DNA of 64,000 nt. Source: Pedobacter cryoconitis (GTDB taxonomy: Bacteria; Bacteroidota; Bacteroidia; Sphingobacteriales; Sphingobacteriaceae). The notes below the pieces were generated by a model. The model worked only from the letters and a program-made list of their open reading frames with translations. It did not search any database and was not told the DNA's origin. The stretch spans positions 562,714 through 626,713 of the forward strand of contig NZ_JACHCG010000004.1 in assembly GCF_014200595.1 (NCBI RefSeq), written 5' to 3'. Shown one piece after another: positions 17,176-26,782 of the stretch (position 1 is its first letter; each line of letters begins with the position of its first letter). Position numbers and translations under genes: made by a program.

Positions 17176-18390
17176 CTACAAATGGTGATTCAGACTTTCC
17201 TGTAAGAAAGGGTGATTCTTTGCAATTAAAGGTTTCTTACTTAATGAAGATAATACTGTAAAGGTAAACAAGCCTACAAAACCGATTGCTGTACCTATTT
17301 CAATAATACCAAAACCATTATGTGATTCTACAGTTCCAGGCATAATCATTTGGTAATAATCTACCCAGTGACCGCATAATACAATTATACAAACACCAAG
17401 CATGATATTTTCCTGTCTTTTATTGTCACGGTCCATCAACAACAGAACCGGAGCAAGGAAGTTCATCACTAAATTCAAAAAGAACCAGAACTTGTAAAAC
17501 TCAAATCGTTTGTAAAAATACACAGTTTCTTCCGGCATGTTGGCATAATAGATCAACATAAATTGTGCAAACCATACATAAGTCCAGAAAATTGAGAACC
17601 CGAAGATGAATTGACCTAAGTTATGAAGGTGACTATTGTTAACCCATTGCATATAACCTGCTTTTCTCAACAGGATGATAATTACAGCTATAGTAGCTAA
17701 ACTGCTCACCCACATTGCTGCGAAATTGTACCATCCAAACATTGTTGAGAACCAGTGTGCTTCTAATGACATCACCGTATCAAATGCAAAGATTGGCGTA
17801 GTAAAGCCGTAGATAACTAAAAATATACAAGAGTATTTAAAACTTTTCGTGTATGAATTTAATCCGCCTTCTAAATCTTCGTTAGTTGATAATTTAGAAA
17901 GTAAGATAGCGAAGAAAGAATAGATACTTAAAAATACAACCTGACGTCCTAAAAAGAAAGGTACATTTAAGAAAGCAGACTTTCCATCGATTAATTTATC
18001 ATAGTTAGTGGAAGACGGATCAGTTAAGCCCGGTGCATTCCAGTGGTGATAAAGATTGTGTGTGTATAGTCCCAGACTGATAACCACGATCAGGATTACT
18101 ACTGCGACAGGCAATGTTCTTGCCATAGCCTGAGGCACACGTAAGATTGATGCAGACCATCCTGCCTGCGCTACAAACTGAACAGCTAAAAAGAATGCAC
18201 CCGACATACATACACAGGCGAAGTAATAGGCCATAAGTAACAGGTTGGCAAAAGTCCGCTCATGAAGTCCATGATCAGAAAAACCATAAGCTATACTTGC
18301 GATACCAATAACGATCGCCGCTATGCTTAAAGTTTTAGCTTTTCCTGTAAACTCAAACTGCTCATTGAAATTATAATTGTGAGTTCCCAT
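17176..18390 (-). CDS. actF: Alternative complex III subunit ActF
   Basis: 404 residues with about ten membrane segments, the smaller of the two large membrane subunits of the quinol:cytochrome c oxidoreductase. Position (last of six act genes, directly upstream of ctaC) and features such as GKSAFLNVPFFLGRQVVFL near residue 130 and DTVMSLEAHWFSTMFGWYNF near residue 205 identify it. It is paralogous to the NrfD-like ActC family. Whether it binds quinone or translocates protons is known only from studies of related complexes. Confidence 0.92.
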   Translation of the reverse strand: MGTHNYNFNEQFEFTGKAKTLSIAAIVIGIASIAYGFSDHGLHERTFANLLLMAYYFACVCMSGAFFLAVQFVAQAGWSASILRVPQAMARTLPVAVVILIVVISLGLYTHNLYHHWNAPGLTDPSSTNYDKLIDGKSAFLNVPFFLGRQVVFLSIYSFFAILLSKLSTNEDLEGGLNSYTKSFKYSCIFLVIYGFTTPIFAFDTVMSLEAHWFSTMFGWYNFAAMWVSSLATIAVIIILLRKAGYMQWVNNSHLHNLGQFIFGFSIFWTYVWFAQFMLIYYANMPEETVYFYKRFEFYKFWFFLNLVMNFLAPVLLLMDRDNKRQENIMLGVCIIVLCGHWVDYYQMIMPGTVESHNGFGIIEIGTAIGFVGLFTFTVLSSLSKKPLIAKNHPFLQESLNHHL

Positions 18391-18404
18391 TTATATCTGC
18401 TTTT

Positions 18405-19013
18405 CTATTGTATTTTTTGTAATTGTTGAACATACATCACAACTTTCCATCTTTGATCTGGAGTAAGCTGAGAGGCATGTGACCCCATGTTATTTAATCC
18501 GTACATGATAGTGTGATAGATTTTACCTTCCGATAAATCTTTCATCAAGCCACCACGTGATGACGCTGCATCACCATGATAAGCTGGTACACCTGTAAAT
18601 TTCTCAATTTGAACAAGGTGTCCTTTACCATCTCCTTTTTCACCGTGACAAGGTCCGCAGAATACAGTAAAGTAATGTTTACCTGACAATAAGTTCTGTG
18701 GTGTCTTAGCTAGAGGGTTGTGCAGATTTAAACCTGCGGCTTCATAACCTTCTTTAGTATTTGCATACTCATACTTTACAAATCCTACCGGGCTTGTATT
18801 CGCAGGAGGTGTTTGTGCAGTTTGTCCGTTTGCAAAATTCTTATTCGGCTGGTCAGGATCATAAGCAATATGATCATACATATTCCTCGCATATTCCAAA
18901 CCTGGATTATTCTTATTCCTGCAAGACGAAAGTGTTGTAACAGCCAGGGCAAGAACAACAAATGAGGCTGCAACTATTTTATTCTTATTCATAGCTAATA
19001 TACTTCCTTTCAT
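18405..19013 (-). CDS. actE: Alternative complex III monoheme cytochrome c subunit ActE
   Basis: About 195-202 residues. The upstream ATG at 19013 overlaps actD by 29 bases, while the ATG at 18992 gives a cleaner lipoprotein signal (AVTTLSSC). One c-type heme site, CGPCHGEKGDGKG, lies near residue 118. The sixth-ligand Met is probably in NMGSHASQLTPDQRW. It passes electrons from the membrane complex to the CuA site of the adjacent oxidase or to soluble cytochrome c. Confidence 0.93.
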   Translation of the reverse strand: MKGSILAMNKNKIVAASFVVLALAVTTLSSCRNKNNPGLEYARNMYDHIAYDPDQPNKNFANGQTAQTPPANTSPVGFVKYEYANTKEGYEAAGLNLHNPLAKTPQNLLSGKHYFTVFCGPCHGEKGDGKGHLVQIEKFTGVPAYHGDAASSRGGLMKDLSEGKIYHTIMYGLNNMGSHASQLTPDQRWKVVMYVQQLQKIQ

Positions 19014-19521
19014 TGTGCTTAACTTCTATAGCACCAGCTTCTTTTAATAGTCCGTCAATTTTACTGTGATCTCCATTTTCCTGAGCATCAACAGCTATAA
19101 TAAATCTATCATCTGTGGCTCTTAAGTCCATTACTCTTGGCGCTCTTCCCGGGAAAAGGTGAGTAGATGCATAATAAGATCCTACTAATCCAAATGCACA
19201 GAATAAAATAGTTACCTCAAACATAATCGGAATAAAATCCGGTAATGCGAATGCTGGTTTACCACCAATATTATGTCTCCAGTCTACTACCGAGGTAAGA
19301 TAGATCAGTGCAAATGCTGATACTGTTCCTGTTATCCCGCAGAAAAATGCAAGGATATCCAATCTTGATCTTTTAATTCCTAGTTTGGCTTCGATGCCGT
19401 GGATAGGCATAGGCGTATAAACATCATGGATCTTAATGTTGTTCTCCTGTAACTTTTCGATGCCATGCATCATTTCGTCAGGATCGCCAAAACTGCCTAA
19501 AATATATTTGATATTACTCAT
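18985..19521 (-). CDS. actD: Alternative complex III subunit ActD (DUF3341)
   Basis: 178 residues. A soluble N-terminal domain (ILGSFGDPDEMMHGIEKLQE near residue 7, then PMPIHGIEAKLGIKRSRL) precedes two membrane segments (about 55-80 and 100-122). This is the DUF3341 architecture of ActD. It has no cofactor motif and acts as a structural partner of ActB and ActC. It overlaps the start of actE. Confidence 0.93.
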   Translation of the reverse strand: MSNIKYILGSFGDPDEMMHGIEKLQENNIKIHDVYTPMPIHGIEAKLGIKRSRLDILAFFCGITGTVSAFALIYLTSVVDWRHNIGGKPAFALPDFIPIMFEVTILFCAFGLVGSYYASTHLFPGRAPRVMDLRATDDRFIIAVDAQENGDHSKIDGLLKEAGAIEVKHNERKYISYE

Positions 19522-19523
19522 TG

Positions 19524-20996
19524 TTATATTTTTGCGTATTCTTCTTGTTTAACACTATCAAATTTCTCTAAAGACTCAACGTATTCTTTAACGTGAGTTT
19601 TGTCCAAATGACCTTCTTTAATCTGTGCAAGTTTAGCTTGCTCACTTGATGTTTTAAGTAATAGTTTCACCTCAGCAATTGCAATTGAAGGCAGAACTCT
19701 TAAGAACAACAGGAATAAAGTAAAGAATACCCCGATTGAACCTACAAAGACACTCACATCTACCCATGTAGGATAGAACATCGCCCAACTTGATGGAAGG
19801 TAATCACGGTGTAATGAAGTAACGATAATTACGAAACGCTCAAACCACATACCGATGTTTACCACGATAGATAAGATCCATGTTGCAGGGATGCTCAAAC
19901 GGATTTTCTTAAACCACAGTAACTGCGGAGAAATTACGTTACAAGTCATCATCATCCAGTATGCCCACCAGTATGGACCAGTTGAACGGTTGATGAATGC
20001 ATATGCTTCATATTCTGAACCTGAATACCAGGCAATAAAAAACTCAGTGATGTAAGCCACACCCACGATCGATCCTGTAAGAATGATGATCTTGTTCATC
20101 GATTCAATGTGGAACATGGTGATGTAGTTTTCAAGACCCAATACTTTACGGGCAACCAGTAATAAGGTTAACACCATGGCGAAACCAGAGAAGATCGCAC
20201 CAGCCACAAAGTATGGAGGGAAAATCGTAGTGTGCCATCCCGGAATAACCGAGGTTGCAAAGTCCATCGATACAATCGTGTGTACCGAAAGTACCAGTGG
20301 AGTAGAGATACCGGCAAGGATCAGAGACACTGTCTCAAAACGCTGCCATGTTTTAACGTTACCACTCCATCCGAAAGAGAAGATAGAGTAAATTCTGCGG
20401 CGTACACCTGTTGCACGGTCACGGATAGTAGCGATATCTGGTAATAAACCCGTATACCAGAATAATAAGGATACAGAGAAGTAAGTAGAGATCGCAAACA
20501 TATCCCACACCAGCGGTGAGTTAAAGTTTACCCAAAGTGAACCGAACTGATTTGGTAAAGGTAATACCCAGTAAGCTAACCATGGTCTTCCCATGTGGGA
20601 TACAACATACGTTGCGGCACAGATAACGGCGAAAATTGTCATCGCTTCTGCCGACCTGTTAATTGAGTTACGCCAGTTTTGACGGAAGAGTAATAATACC
20701 GCCGAAATCAGTGTTCCTGCGTGACCAATACCTACCCACCATACGAAACCGGTGATATCCCATGCCCATCCTACAGTTTTGTTCAGACCCCATGATCCGA
20801 TACCGTTCCAGAAAGTATAACTTACTGCAACTAACCATAAGGTTGCTCCCATAAGGGAAACTATAAAACCTATCCACCAGGCCCTGTTGGGCTTATTCTC
20901 AACTGGCATTAAGATATCATCCGTAATTTTTGCATACGTGATATCATTGCCGGTGATTAGTGGTTCTCTTAATATTGATTCGTTATGTCCTGACAT
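19524..20996 (-). CDS. actC: Alternative complex III NrfD-like subunit ActC
   Basis: 490 residues with about ten membrane segments and a soluble C-terminal tail. NrfD/PsrC family signatures include GFVWWVGIGHAGTLISAVLLL near residue 89 and the strongly conserved SVHTIVSMDFATSVIPGWH near residue 240. Related structures place the quinol-oxidation site in this subunit, next to the ActB iron-sulfur clusters. It lies 23 bases after actB and two bases before actD. Confidence 0.95.
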   Translation of the reverse strand: MSGHNESILREPLITGNDITYAKITDDILMPVENKPNRAWWIGFIVSLMGATLWLVAVSYTFWNGIGSWGLNKTVGWAWDITGFVWWVGIGHAGTLISAVLLLFRQNWRNSINRSAEAMTIFAVICAATYVVSHMGRPWLAYWVLPLPNQFGSLWVNFNSPLVWDMFAISTYFSVSLLFWYTGLLPDIATIRDRATGVRRRIYSIFSFGWSGNVKTWQRFETVSLILAGISTPLVLSVHTIVSMDFATSVIPGWHTTIFPPYFVAGAIFSGFAMVLTLLLVARKVLGLENYITMFHIESMNKIIILTGSIVGVAYITEFFIAWYSGSEYEAYAFINRSTGPYWWAYWMMMTCNVISPQLLWFKKIRLSIPATWILSIVVNIGMWFERFVIIVTSLHRDYLPSSWAMFYPTWVDVSVFVGSIGVFFTLFLLFLRVLPSIAIAEVKLLLKTSSEQAKLAQIKEGHLDKTHVKEYVESLEKFDSVKQEEYAKI

Positions 20997-21019
20997 AATG
21001 TGTTTTCTTTAATATCAGC

Positions 21020-24000
21020 TTACGCTTGTACTGTTGGTAATGAATCTGTGTTTCTAATTTTTGTCATGTAACCTACTCCCGGTTGTGTATTGATCTCTTC
21101 CAATACATAGTAAATACGCTCACTACGTAATGCTTTCGATACTTCCGATTCCGGATCATTGCCATCACCAAATATAATTGCATTGGCTGAACAAGCTTCC
21201 TGACATGCCATTTTGATATCTCCATCTTTCAATGGACGTTTCGCAATCTTAGCTGACAATTTACCAGCCTGGATACGTTGGATACACATTGAGCATTTCT
21301 CCATAACCCCTCTTGAACGTGTAGTTACATCAGGGTTAAGAACCAGCTGAGTAAATTCATTGTTCAGGTAGTTATCGAAACGTGAATCATTCCAGTAGTT
21401 AAACCAGTTGAAACGACGTACTTTGTACGGGCAGTTATTTGCACAGTAACGTGTACCTACACAACGGTTATAAGCCATATGGTTCAGACCATCCGAAGAG
21501 TGGGTCGTTGCCAATACAGGACAAACAGTTTCACAAGGAGCGTGATCACAGTGCTGACATAACATCGGCTGATGAACAACTGACACACGGTCAAGATTTT
21601 CCATGTGTGCAATTTCTTTCTCCTCAGATACGCTCTTATCGCCTTCTTCAAAGCTATAGTAACGGTCAATACGGATCCAGTGCATCTCTCTGCGTCTGCG
21701 AACCTCATCGCGTCCAACAACAGGGATGTTATTTTCTACGTTACAGGCAACAATACAAGAACCACAACCAGTACAAGCATTCAGGTCGATTGCCATTACC
21801 CAGTTGTTACCTGGTTTTTCGTATTTATCCCATAAATCGTAAGTTTTATGTTCACTGTCGTGTTTACCAGTACCCGCAGAAGGATTTTTCACATATTCCT
21901 TGAAAGTTGCTTCGCGGATAATGTTTCTTCCTTCAAAAGAGTGGTGAGTCTGCGTTTGCGCAAGCTCGTTGGTAGCACCGGTTTTAGTGATCGTGATCGT
22001 ATTTGCATACTGTAACGTTCCATTGCTGAAAGTTACGAATGGATAAGCATTCTGACCTACGTTATCACCAGCTTTACCCACTTTAGTACGTCCATAACCT
22101 AAAGCTATAGAAGCAGTACCCTGTGCTTGTCCTGGCTGAACCAGAACTGGTAAAGTGATTTTATATCCGTTGCTTCCTTTAACGTCAACAACGTCGAATT
22201 CTTTGATTCCCAATGACTCAGCGAACTTAGGCGCAAGAGCAATGTAGTTATCCCAGGTTACTTTAGAAACCGGATCAGGTAATTCCTGTAAAAATGCATT
22301 GTTGGCATGTTTACCATCGCGCATTGCTACACTTTCATAAACCTGAAGCTCAATGTCCTTAGCTAAAGCAGCACTGCTTTTCACTACTGAAGGAGCAACA
22401 GCCGCTAATGAAAGGTTGAAAGTATAAGAACCTGCTGTTTTAGGTGCCGAAGCAAAAACGCCAGTCTCTAATACATCATTCCATGATTTACCGAAAGCCG
22501 GAAGTATATTTTTCTCCCAGTTGTTACGCACATACTGGTAGTATTCTTTAACAGGTGCGTTAGACCAGATCAGTAAACTTTCTTCAGCCTGACGTGAATT
22601 GAACACTGGGTTGATTGTTGGCTGAACGATAGAATAATATCCTTCGTAGCTATTTGCATCACCCCATGCCTCTAAGTAATTCTGATTAGTTGCAATCACA
22701 TCACATAAAGTTGAAGTCTCATCCTTACGGTCTGAGAAAGAAACTTTCAATGGAACTTTACTTAATCCATCAGTAAATGATTTAGTATTAACCACATCGT
22801 AAGCAGGATTGTTATCCAGGAAGAATACAGCAGCAACTTCGCCTCTGTTCATCTCATTTAAGAATTCTGCAAATTCAGCGTCATTACCAGCATAACGTTT
22901 GTTTGGATTATCCAAATCTATAGTCGTACCATAACTGCCGATAGCAGAGTTGATCGCATTAACCAGGATTTGAGTAGAAACATCGTTAGAACCACATACT
23001 ACTAAAGCTTTTCCTTTTTGCTGAACTAGTTCTTTAGCAACAAGTTTAAGCGCTTTTTCAGCAGTACCGTTCTTAGGTAAAGAACCACCAGCTAAATTGC
23101 CGTTAGTGATTGCATTATATAAGGTTATCAGTGCAGGACCCTGCTCTGATAATTTAACCGGGATACGTGTATCAGCATTGGTACCTGTCAAACTCATACC
23201 AGCTTCGAACTGGAAGTGACGTGACATTTTACCTTTTGCCAATGATTTGTGGTTTCTGTTAGCCACATACTGAGAAGTAAATTCTTCTCCGCTAATCCAT
23301 GTTCCTAAAAAGTCAGCAGCAAAACTCACGATTAAGTCAGCTTTGTCGAAGTTATATTTAGGAATTACAGCTTTACCAAAGCTATTCTCATTTGCTTTGA
23401 TGATACCAGTATAAGATACGGCATCGTACTGTACATGTTTAGTTGCAGGATAAGCAGCTATAAAGTCTGCAACTACTGCTTTAGTAGAAGGACTGTTTAC
23501 AGATGAAGAAACGATGCGGATTTTCTTGCCCGAAGCTTTTGCTTTTGCCAGCTCTGAAGCTACAAATGCATCAACCTTCGCCCAGGTAGTCTCATCATTC
23601 TTTAATACAGGTGCTTTAAGTTTCGAAACATCGTACAAATCTAATACAGAAGCCTGAGCCTGCGCATCAGTACCGCAATTGAACTCACCCGCATTTGGGT
23701 TTGGCTCAATCTTGATCGGCCTGCCCTCTCTGGTTTTCACCAGGATGCTCTGACCATTATAACTTGACACATAGTAATTCGGGATACCCGGGATTACTTC
23801 TTCAGGTTTAATCAGGTAAGGTATTGATTTGTGAATCGGAGCAGGCTGACAAGCGGCAAGTGTTACCGCACCAAGACCAAAGCCTAAGGCTTTTAAAAAG
23901 TCACGGCGAGGAGTTACTGTACTTAATCCTGCTTCATTTAAAACATCTTCTATTGGAAGCGGCTCCGCAAATTCGTTTCTGTTGTTTTCAACAAAATCGG

Positions 24001-24052
24001 AGGTCTTGTTAAATTCCTCTAAGCCTTTCCAGTATTTTTTATTGCTTTCCAT
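21020..24052 (-). CDS. actB: Alternative complex III iron-sulfur subunit ActB (Tat-exported molybdopterin-like fusion)
   Basis: 1010 residues, a fusion of a molybdopterin-oxidoreductase-like domain (about 90-720) and a ferredoxin-like domain (about 750-1000). The Tat signal is internal (PRRDFLKALGFGLG near residue 48) and ends in a Cys (TLAACQ), so export as a lipoprotein is likely. Iron-sulfur ligands are visible in order: CTGCGSCIVAC, CQHCDHAPCETVC, CVGTRYCANNC, and CSMC followed by CQEAC. In known ACIII the molybdopterin domain holds no molybdenum, and the cluster chain carries electrons from ActC toward ActA. Confidence 0.95.
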   Translation of the reverse strand: MESNKKYWKGLEEFNKTSDFVENNRNEFAEPLPIEDVLNEAGLSTVTPRRDFLKALGFGLGAVTLAACQPAPIHKSIPYLIKPEEVIPGIPNYYVSSYNGQSILVKTREGRPIKIEPNPNAGEFNCGTDAQAQASVLDLYDVSKLKAPVLKNDETTWAKVDAFVASELAKAKASGKKIRIVSSSVNSPSTKAVVADFIAAYPATKHVQYDAVSYTGIIKANENSFGKAVIPKYNFDKADLIVSFAADFLGTWISGEEFTSQYVANRNHKSLAKGKMSRHFQFEAGMSLTGTNADTRIPVKLSEQGPALITLYNAITNGNLAGGSLPKNGTAEKALKLVAKELVQQKGKALVVCGSNDVSTQILVNAINSAIGSYGTTIDLDNPNKRYAGNDAEFAEFLNEMNRGEVAAVFFLDNNPAYDVVNTKSFTDGLSKVPLKVSFSDRKDETSTLCDVIATNQNYLEAWGDANSYEGYYSIVQPTINPVFNSRQAEESLLIWSNAPVKEYYQYVRNNWEKNILPAFGKSWNDVLETGVFASAPKTAGSYTFNLSLAAVAPSVVKSSAALAKDIELQVYESVAMRDGKHANNAFLQELPDPVSKVTWDNYIALAPKFAESLGIKEFDVVDVKGSNGYKITLPVLVQPGQAQGTASIALGYGRTKVGKAGDNVGQNAYPFVTFSNGTLQYANTITITKTGATNELAQTQTHHSFEGRNIIREATFKEYVKNPSAGTGKHDSEHKTYDLWDKYEKPGNNWVMAIDLNACTGCGSCIVACNVENNIPVVGRDEVRRRREMHWIRIDRYYSFEEGDKSVSEEKEIAHMENLDRVSVVHQPMLCQHCDHAPCETVCPVLATTHSSDGLNHMAYNRCVGTRYCANNCPYKVRRFNWFNYWNDSRFDNYLNNEFTQLVLNPDVTTRSRGVMEKCSMCIQRIQAGKLSAKIAKRPLKDGDIKMACQEACSANAIIFGDGNDPESEVSKALRSERIYYVLEEINTQPGVGYMTKIRNTDSLPTVQA

Positions 24053-24098
24053 TTAAGCTATATTACTGTTTATCGAACGTTCTTTTTACTAAACTCTA

Positions 24099-25394
24099 TT
24101 AATAGTGACATTTACCACACTCAATTCCACCTAGTGCTGCTGGTGTAATTTTCTCACCTTTTTTGATTTTCTCATGAGCCTCAATAATTTTGGTGTAGAA
24201 TGCGTTGTCTTTAACTTCTAACTTGGTGTCTTTATGACAGTTGATACACCATTTCATGGTTAGAGGAGAATACTGATAGATCTCTTCCATTGTATTAACT
24301 GGTCCGTGACAAGCAAAACAAACTGGTTCGTTTGGTTTCAACCCTTTTTCTTTACGGATAGCTTCTTCAGCTACAACAACGTGTTGTGAGTGATTGAAGT
24401 AAGCAAAATCAGGAAGGTTGTGAACACGTACCCACTCAATTGGTTTTTCTTTAGACTTGTCATAAGTCATTTTATCTGCATCGTAACCTAATGCATTGTA
24501 GATTTTCTGGATCTCAGGAGAGATGTTTCCATCATGGCTGTCTCTGGCCTGTACCTGTTTGTGACAGTTCATACAAACGTTAAGCGAAGGTATGGTTGCG
24601 TTTTTAGATTCGAATGCACCAGCGTGACAGTACTGACAATCAATCTGGTTTACACCAGCGTGTAACTCGTGAGAGAATTTAATTGGCTGTGTTGGCTGGT
24701 AACCTGTAGAAACACCAGTGTTCCACATGCCCATCCATCCAAATGAACCTAAGCTTATCACTAAGCACAGGATCACGAAGAAAACAAACTTCTTGTTTTT
24801 GAATAACTGACCAATGCCAGCTAACATCGACGTTTTCTCTTCGTCTTCTTCGATTTCTACACCTTGTTTTTTCAGGATCAGGCGCTCAAGCATTTTGATT
24901 GCTCTTGCCAGGATCACTAATACAATGATAGAGATCAGGATTACTGCAATTACTCCTACGATAGAGAAGTTTGAAACTTCATCAGAACCAGTAGCCGCAC
25001 CAGCAACTTCTGCTTTCTTAGGCTCACCTACTTTTACGTAAGCAAGGATGCTTTTAATCTGCTCAGGCGTTAATGATGGAAACGCTGTCATGTCGGCATT
25101 CGGATTGAACTTCGAAGCCTCTACAGCCTCTTTGTCTCCCGACGCGATAAATGCCGGAGCATTGTTGATCCATTTTAACAAAAACGCTTCGCTCTTTGTA
25201 GGTACAATCGTTTGTAATGCCGGGCCGATCAGATCGCGGTCCAGTGCATGACATGAAGTACATTTTTCCTTGAAGATTTTTCTACCTTCTACTGCGTCTT
25301 GTGCTTGCGTACCAGAAACGATTAAAACAGATAGAGCCGTAAACATAAATGCCGACTTCCAAACTCTTCTAATGATCAATGAGATATTCCTCAT
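24099..25394 (-). CDS. actA: Alternative complex III multiheme cytochrome c subunit ActA with fused monoheme domain
   Basis: 431 residues with six CxxCH motifs. One (CTSCHALDRDLIGPAL, near residue 45) lies in a class I cytochrome c domain. After a membrane segment near residue 150 and another near 205 come five more (CQYCH, CMNCH, CFACH, CINCH and a C-terminal CGKCH). The last five form the pentaheme ActA type. The N-terminal monoheme domain is an added electron carrier, plausibly the link to ctaC. The first gene of the operon, with a full consensus promoter upstream. Confidence 0.93.
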   Translation of the reverse strand: MRNISLIIRRVWKSAFMFTALSVLIVSGTQAQDAVEGRKIFKEKCTSCHALDRDLIGPALQTIVPTKSEAFLLKWINNAPAFIASGDKEAVEASKFNPNADMTAFPSLTPEQIKSILAYVKVGEPKKAEVAGAATGSDEVSNFSIVGVIAVILISIIVLVILARAIKMLERLILKKQGVEIEEDEEKTSMLAGIGQLFKNKKFVFFVILCLVISLGSFGWMGMWNTGVSTGYQPTQPIKFSHELHAGVNQIDCQYCHAGAFESKNATIPSLNVCMNCHKQVQARDSHDGNISPEIQKIYNALGYDADKMTYDKSKEKPIEWVRVHNLPDFAYFNHSQHVVVAEEAIRKEKGLKPNEPVCFACHGPVNTMEEIYQYSPLTMKWCINCHKDTKLEVKDNAFYTKIIEAHEKIKKGEKITPAALGGIECGKCHY

Positions 25395-25475
25395 AATGAG
25401 TATTTTATGCTTTATTTTAAAAAACTGTAATGACCGTATTGATGTTTAAACTCTTGTTCTTCACCAAAACGTCCA

Positions 25476-25509
25476 CAAAAGTAAAATTTATTAAGTTACC
25501 AATGACAAA
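25476..25509 (-). promoter_or_regulatory. Promoter of the act-cta operon
   Basis: The -7 box TACTTTTG (25476-25483) and a TTTG (25506-25509) are separated by 22 bases, inside the 17-23 range known for Flavobacterium-type promoters. Transcription would begin near 25470, giving a leader of about 75 bases before ATG 25394. Confidence 0.65.
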
Positions 25510-25573
25510 GAAATGACAGTAAATACAATTTATAATCATTCTAAACTTTTCGTTTTAGTGGCTTTAAACGAAG

Positions 25574-25605
25574 AAAATCAGCAAATTTTTCTATTTGCTG
25601 ATTTT
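25574..25605 (-). terminator. Hairpin terminator of the deoxyhypusine-synthase-like gene
   Basis: Perfect 13-bp arms (AAAATCAGCAAAT and complement) with a 6-base loop, 40 bases after the stop at 25646 and upstream of the act promoter. The minus-strand 3' arm ends in TTTT followed by CTTCGTTT. Confidence 0.75.
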
Positions 25606-25645
25606 CTATACGACAAAAATCCAGATAAGGATTTGGAATTATAAT

Positions 25646-26626
25646 TTACATTTTTAATATCCAGGCAAAAATCAATGGTGCTACAATAGTTGCATCAGAC
25701 TCTACAATGAACTTAGGTGTATGAATGTCCAGCTTGCCCCACGTAATCTTTTCGTTTGGTACAGCACCAGAATACGACCCATAAGAAGTAGTAGAATCAG
25801 AGATCTGACAGAAATAAGTCCAGAAAGGGATATTTTCCATTTCCATATCCTGATATAACATAGGTACTACACAAATTGGGAAATCTCCTGCAATACCACC
25901 ACCAATCTGGAAGAACCCAATTCCTTTTCCACCGCTGTTCTTAATATACCAGTCCGCAAGGTAACCCATGTACTCGATTCCACTTTTTACTGTAGAAGCC
26001 TGTAATTCATTTTTCATTACATACGAAGCGAAGATATTTCCCATCGTTGAATCTTCCCATCCCGGAACTACAATCGGCAGATTTTTTTCCGCAGCTGCAA
26101 GCATCCATGAATTTTTAGGGTCGATTTCATAATATTGCTCAAGCACACCGCTCAATAACATTTTGTACATATACTCATGCGGGAAATAACGCTCACCTGC
26201 TTTTTCAGCATTTGTCCAGATCTCCTGAATATGTTTCTGTAAACGTCTGAAAGCTTCTTCTTCAGGGATACAAGTATCAGTTACACGGTTGTAGTGGTTT
26301 TCCAATAAATCCCACTCGTCCTGAGGAGTTAAATCACGGTAGTTAGGTACACGTTTATAATGTGAATGGGCAACAAGGTTCATAATATCCTCTTCCAGAT
26401 TTGCACCTGTACATGAAATTATAGAAACTTTATCCTGACGGATCATCTCTGCTAATGAAATTCCCAGTTCAGCAGTACTCATTGCACCAGCAAGGGTAAT
26501 CATCATTTTACCACCTTCATCTAAATGCGTTTCATAGCCTTTAGCCGCATCCATCATTGCTGCTGCATTGAAATGGAGGTAATGCCCTTCCATGAATTTT
26601 GATATTGGTCCTCTTGTTACGCTCAT
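25646..26626 (-). CDS. Deoxyhypusine-synthase-family enzyme
   Basis: 326 residues from ATG 26626; the longer frame to 26710 starts upstream of the -7 box. Deoxyhypusine synthase transfers the aminobutyl group of spermidine to a lysine of eIF5A in eukaryotes and archaea. Here the family is clear: NAD-binding ISCTGANLEEDIMNLVAHSHY near residue 70, QIGGGIAGDFPICVVP near 235, and an active-site-lysine segment PNEKITWGKL near 285. Bacteria lack eIF5A, and bacterial relatives include homospermidine synthases, so a polyamine product is more likely than protein modification. No neighbouring polyamine gene is present to decide. Confidence 0.88.
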   Translation of the reverse strand: MSVTRGPISKFMEGHYLHFNAAAMMDAAKGYETHLDEGGKMMITLAGAMSTAELGISLAEMIRQDKVSIISCTGANLEEDIMNLVAHSHYKRVPNYRDLTPQDEWDLLENHYNRVTDTCIPEEEAFRRLQKHIQEIWTNAEKAGERYFPHEYMYKMLLSGVLEQYYEIDPKNSWMLAAAEKNLPIVVPGWEDSTMGNIFASYVMKNELQASTVKSGIEYMGYLADWYIKNSGGKGIGFFQIGGGIAGDFPICVVPMLYQDMEMENIPFWTYFCQISDSTTSYGSYSGAVPNEKITWGKLDIHTPKFIVESDATIVAPLIFAWILKM

Positions 26627-26662
26627 TTTAATTAAGATTATTCTGTTTTGTATAAACTGCCG

Positions 26663-26670
26663 CAAAAATA
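26663..26670 (-). promoter_or_regulatory. -7 box (TATTTTTG) of the deoxyhypusine-synthase-like gene
   Basis: An exact TAnnTTTG match 36 bases before ATG 26626 on the minus strand. It supports that start codon. Confidence 0.5.
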
Positions 26671-26760
26671 AGGAAATATTCGTTAAAAACGACTCCCGGT
26701 TCAATAGCATATTATTAAGGAATCAATGCTTTTATTTAGAATCTTTATAAATAAAACAAG

Positions 26761-26768
26761 TATATTTG
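26761..26768 (+). promoter_or_regulatory. -7 box (TATATTTG) of the AraC-type regulator
   Basis: An exact TAnnTTTG match 14 bases before ATG 26783. It excludes the longer frame that begins at 26726. Upstream, TATTTAGA at 26734 recalls the twin core sequences of the heme locus, but the similarity is only eight bases. Confidence 0.5.
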
Positions 26769-26782
26769 GAAAAATAAATCAG

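Noticed and set aside
21439..21903. A 154-residue frame opposite actB
   Set aside because: An antisense shadow of the Cys-rich ferredoxin region with no independent features.
26627..26710. Longer start for the deoxyhypusine-synthase-like protein
   Set aside because: It lies upstream of the -7 box at 26663-26670, and the extra residues lack family similarity.
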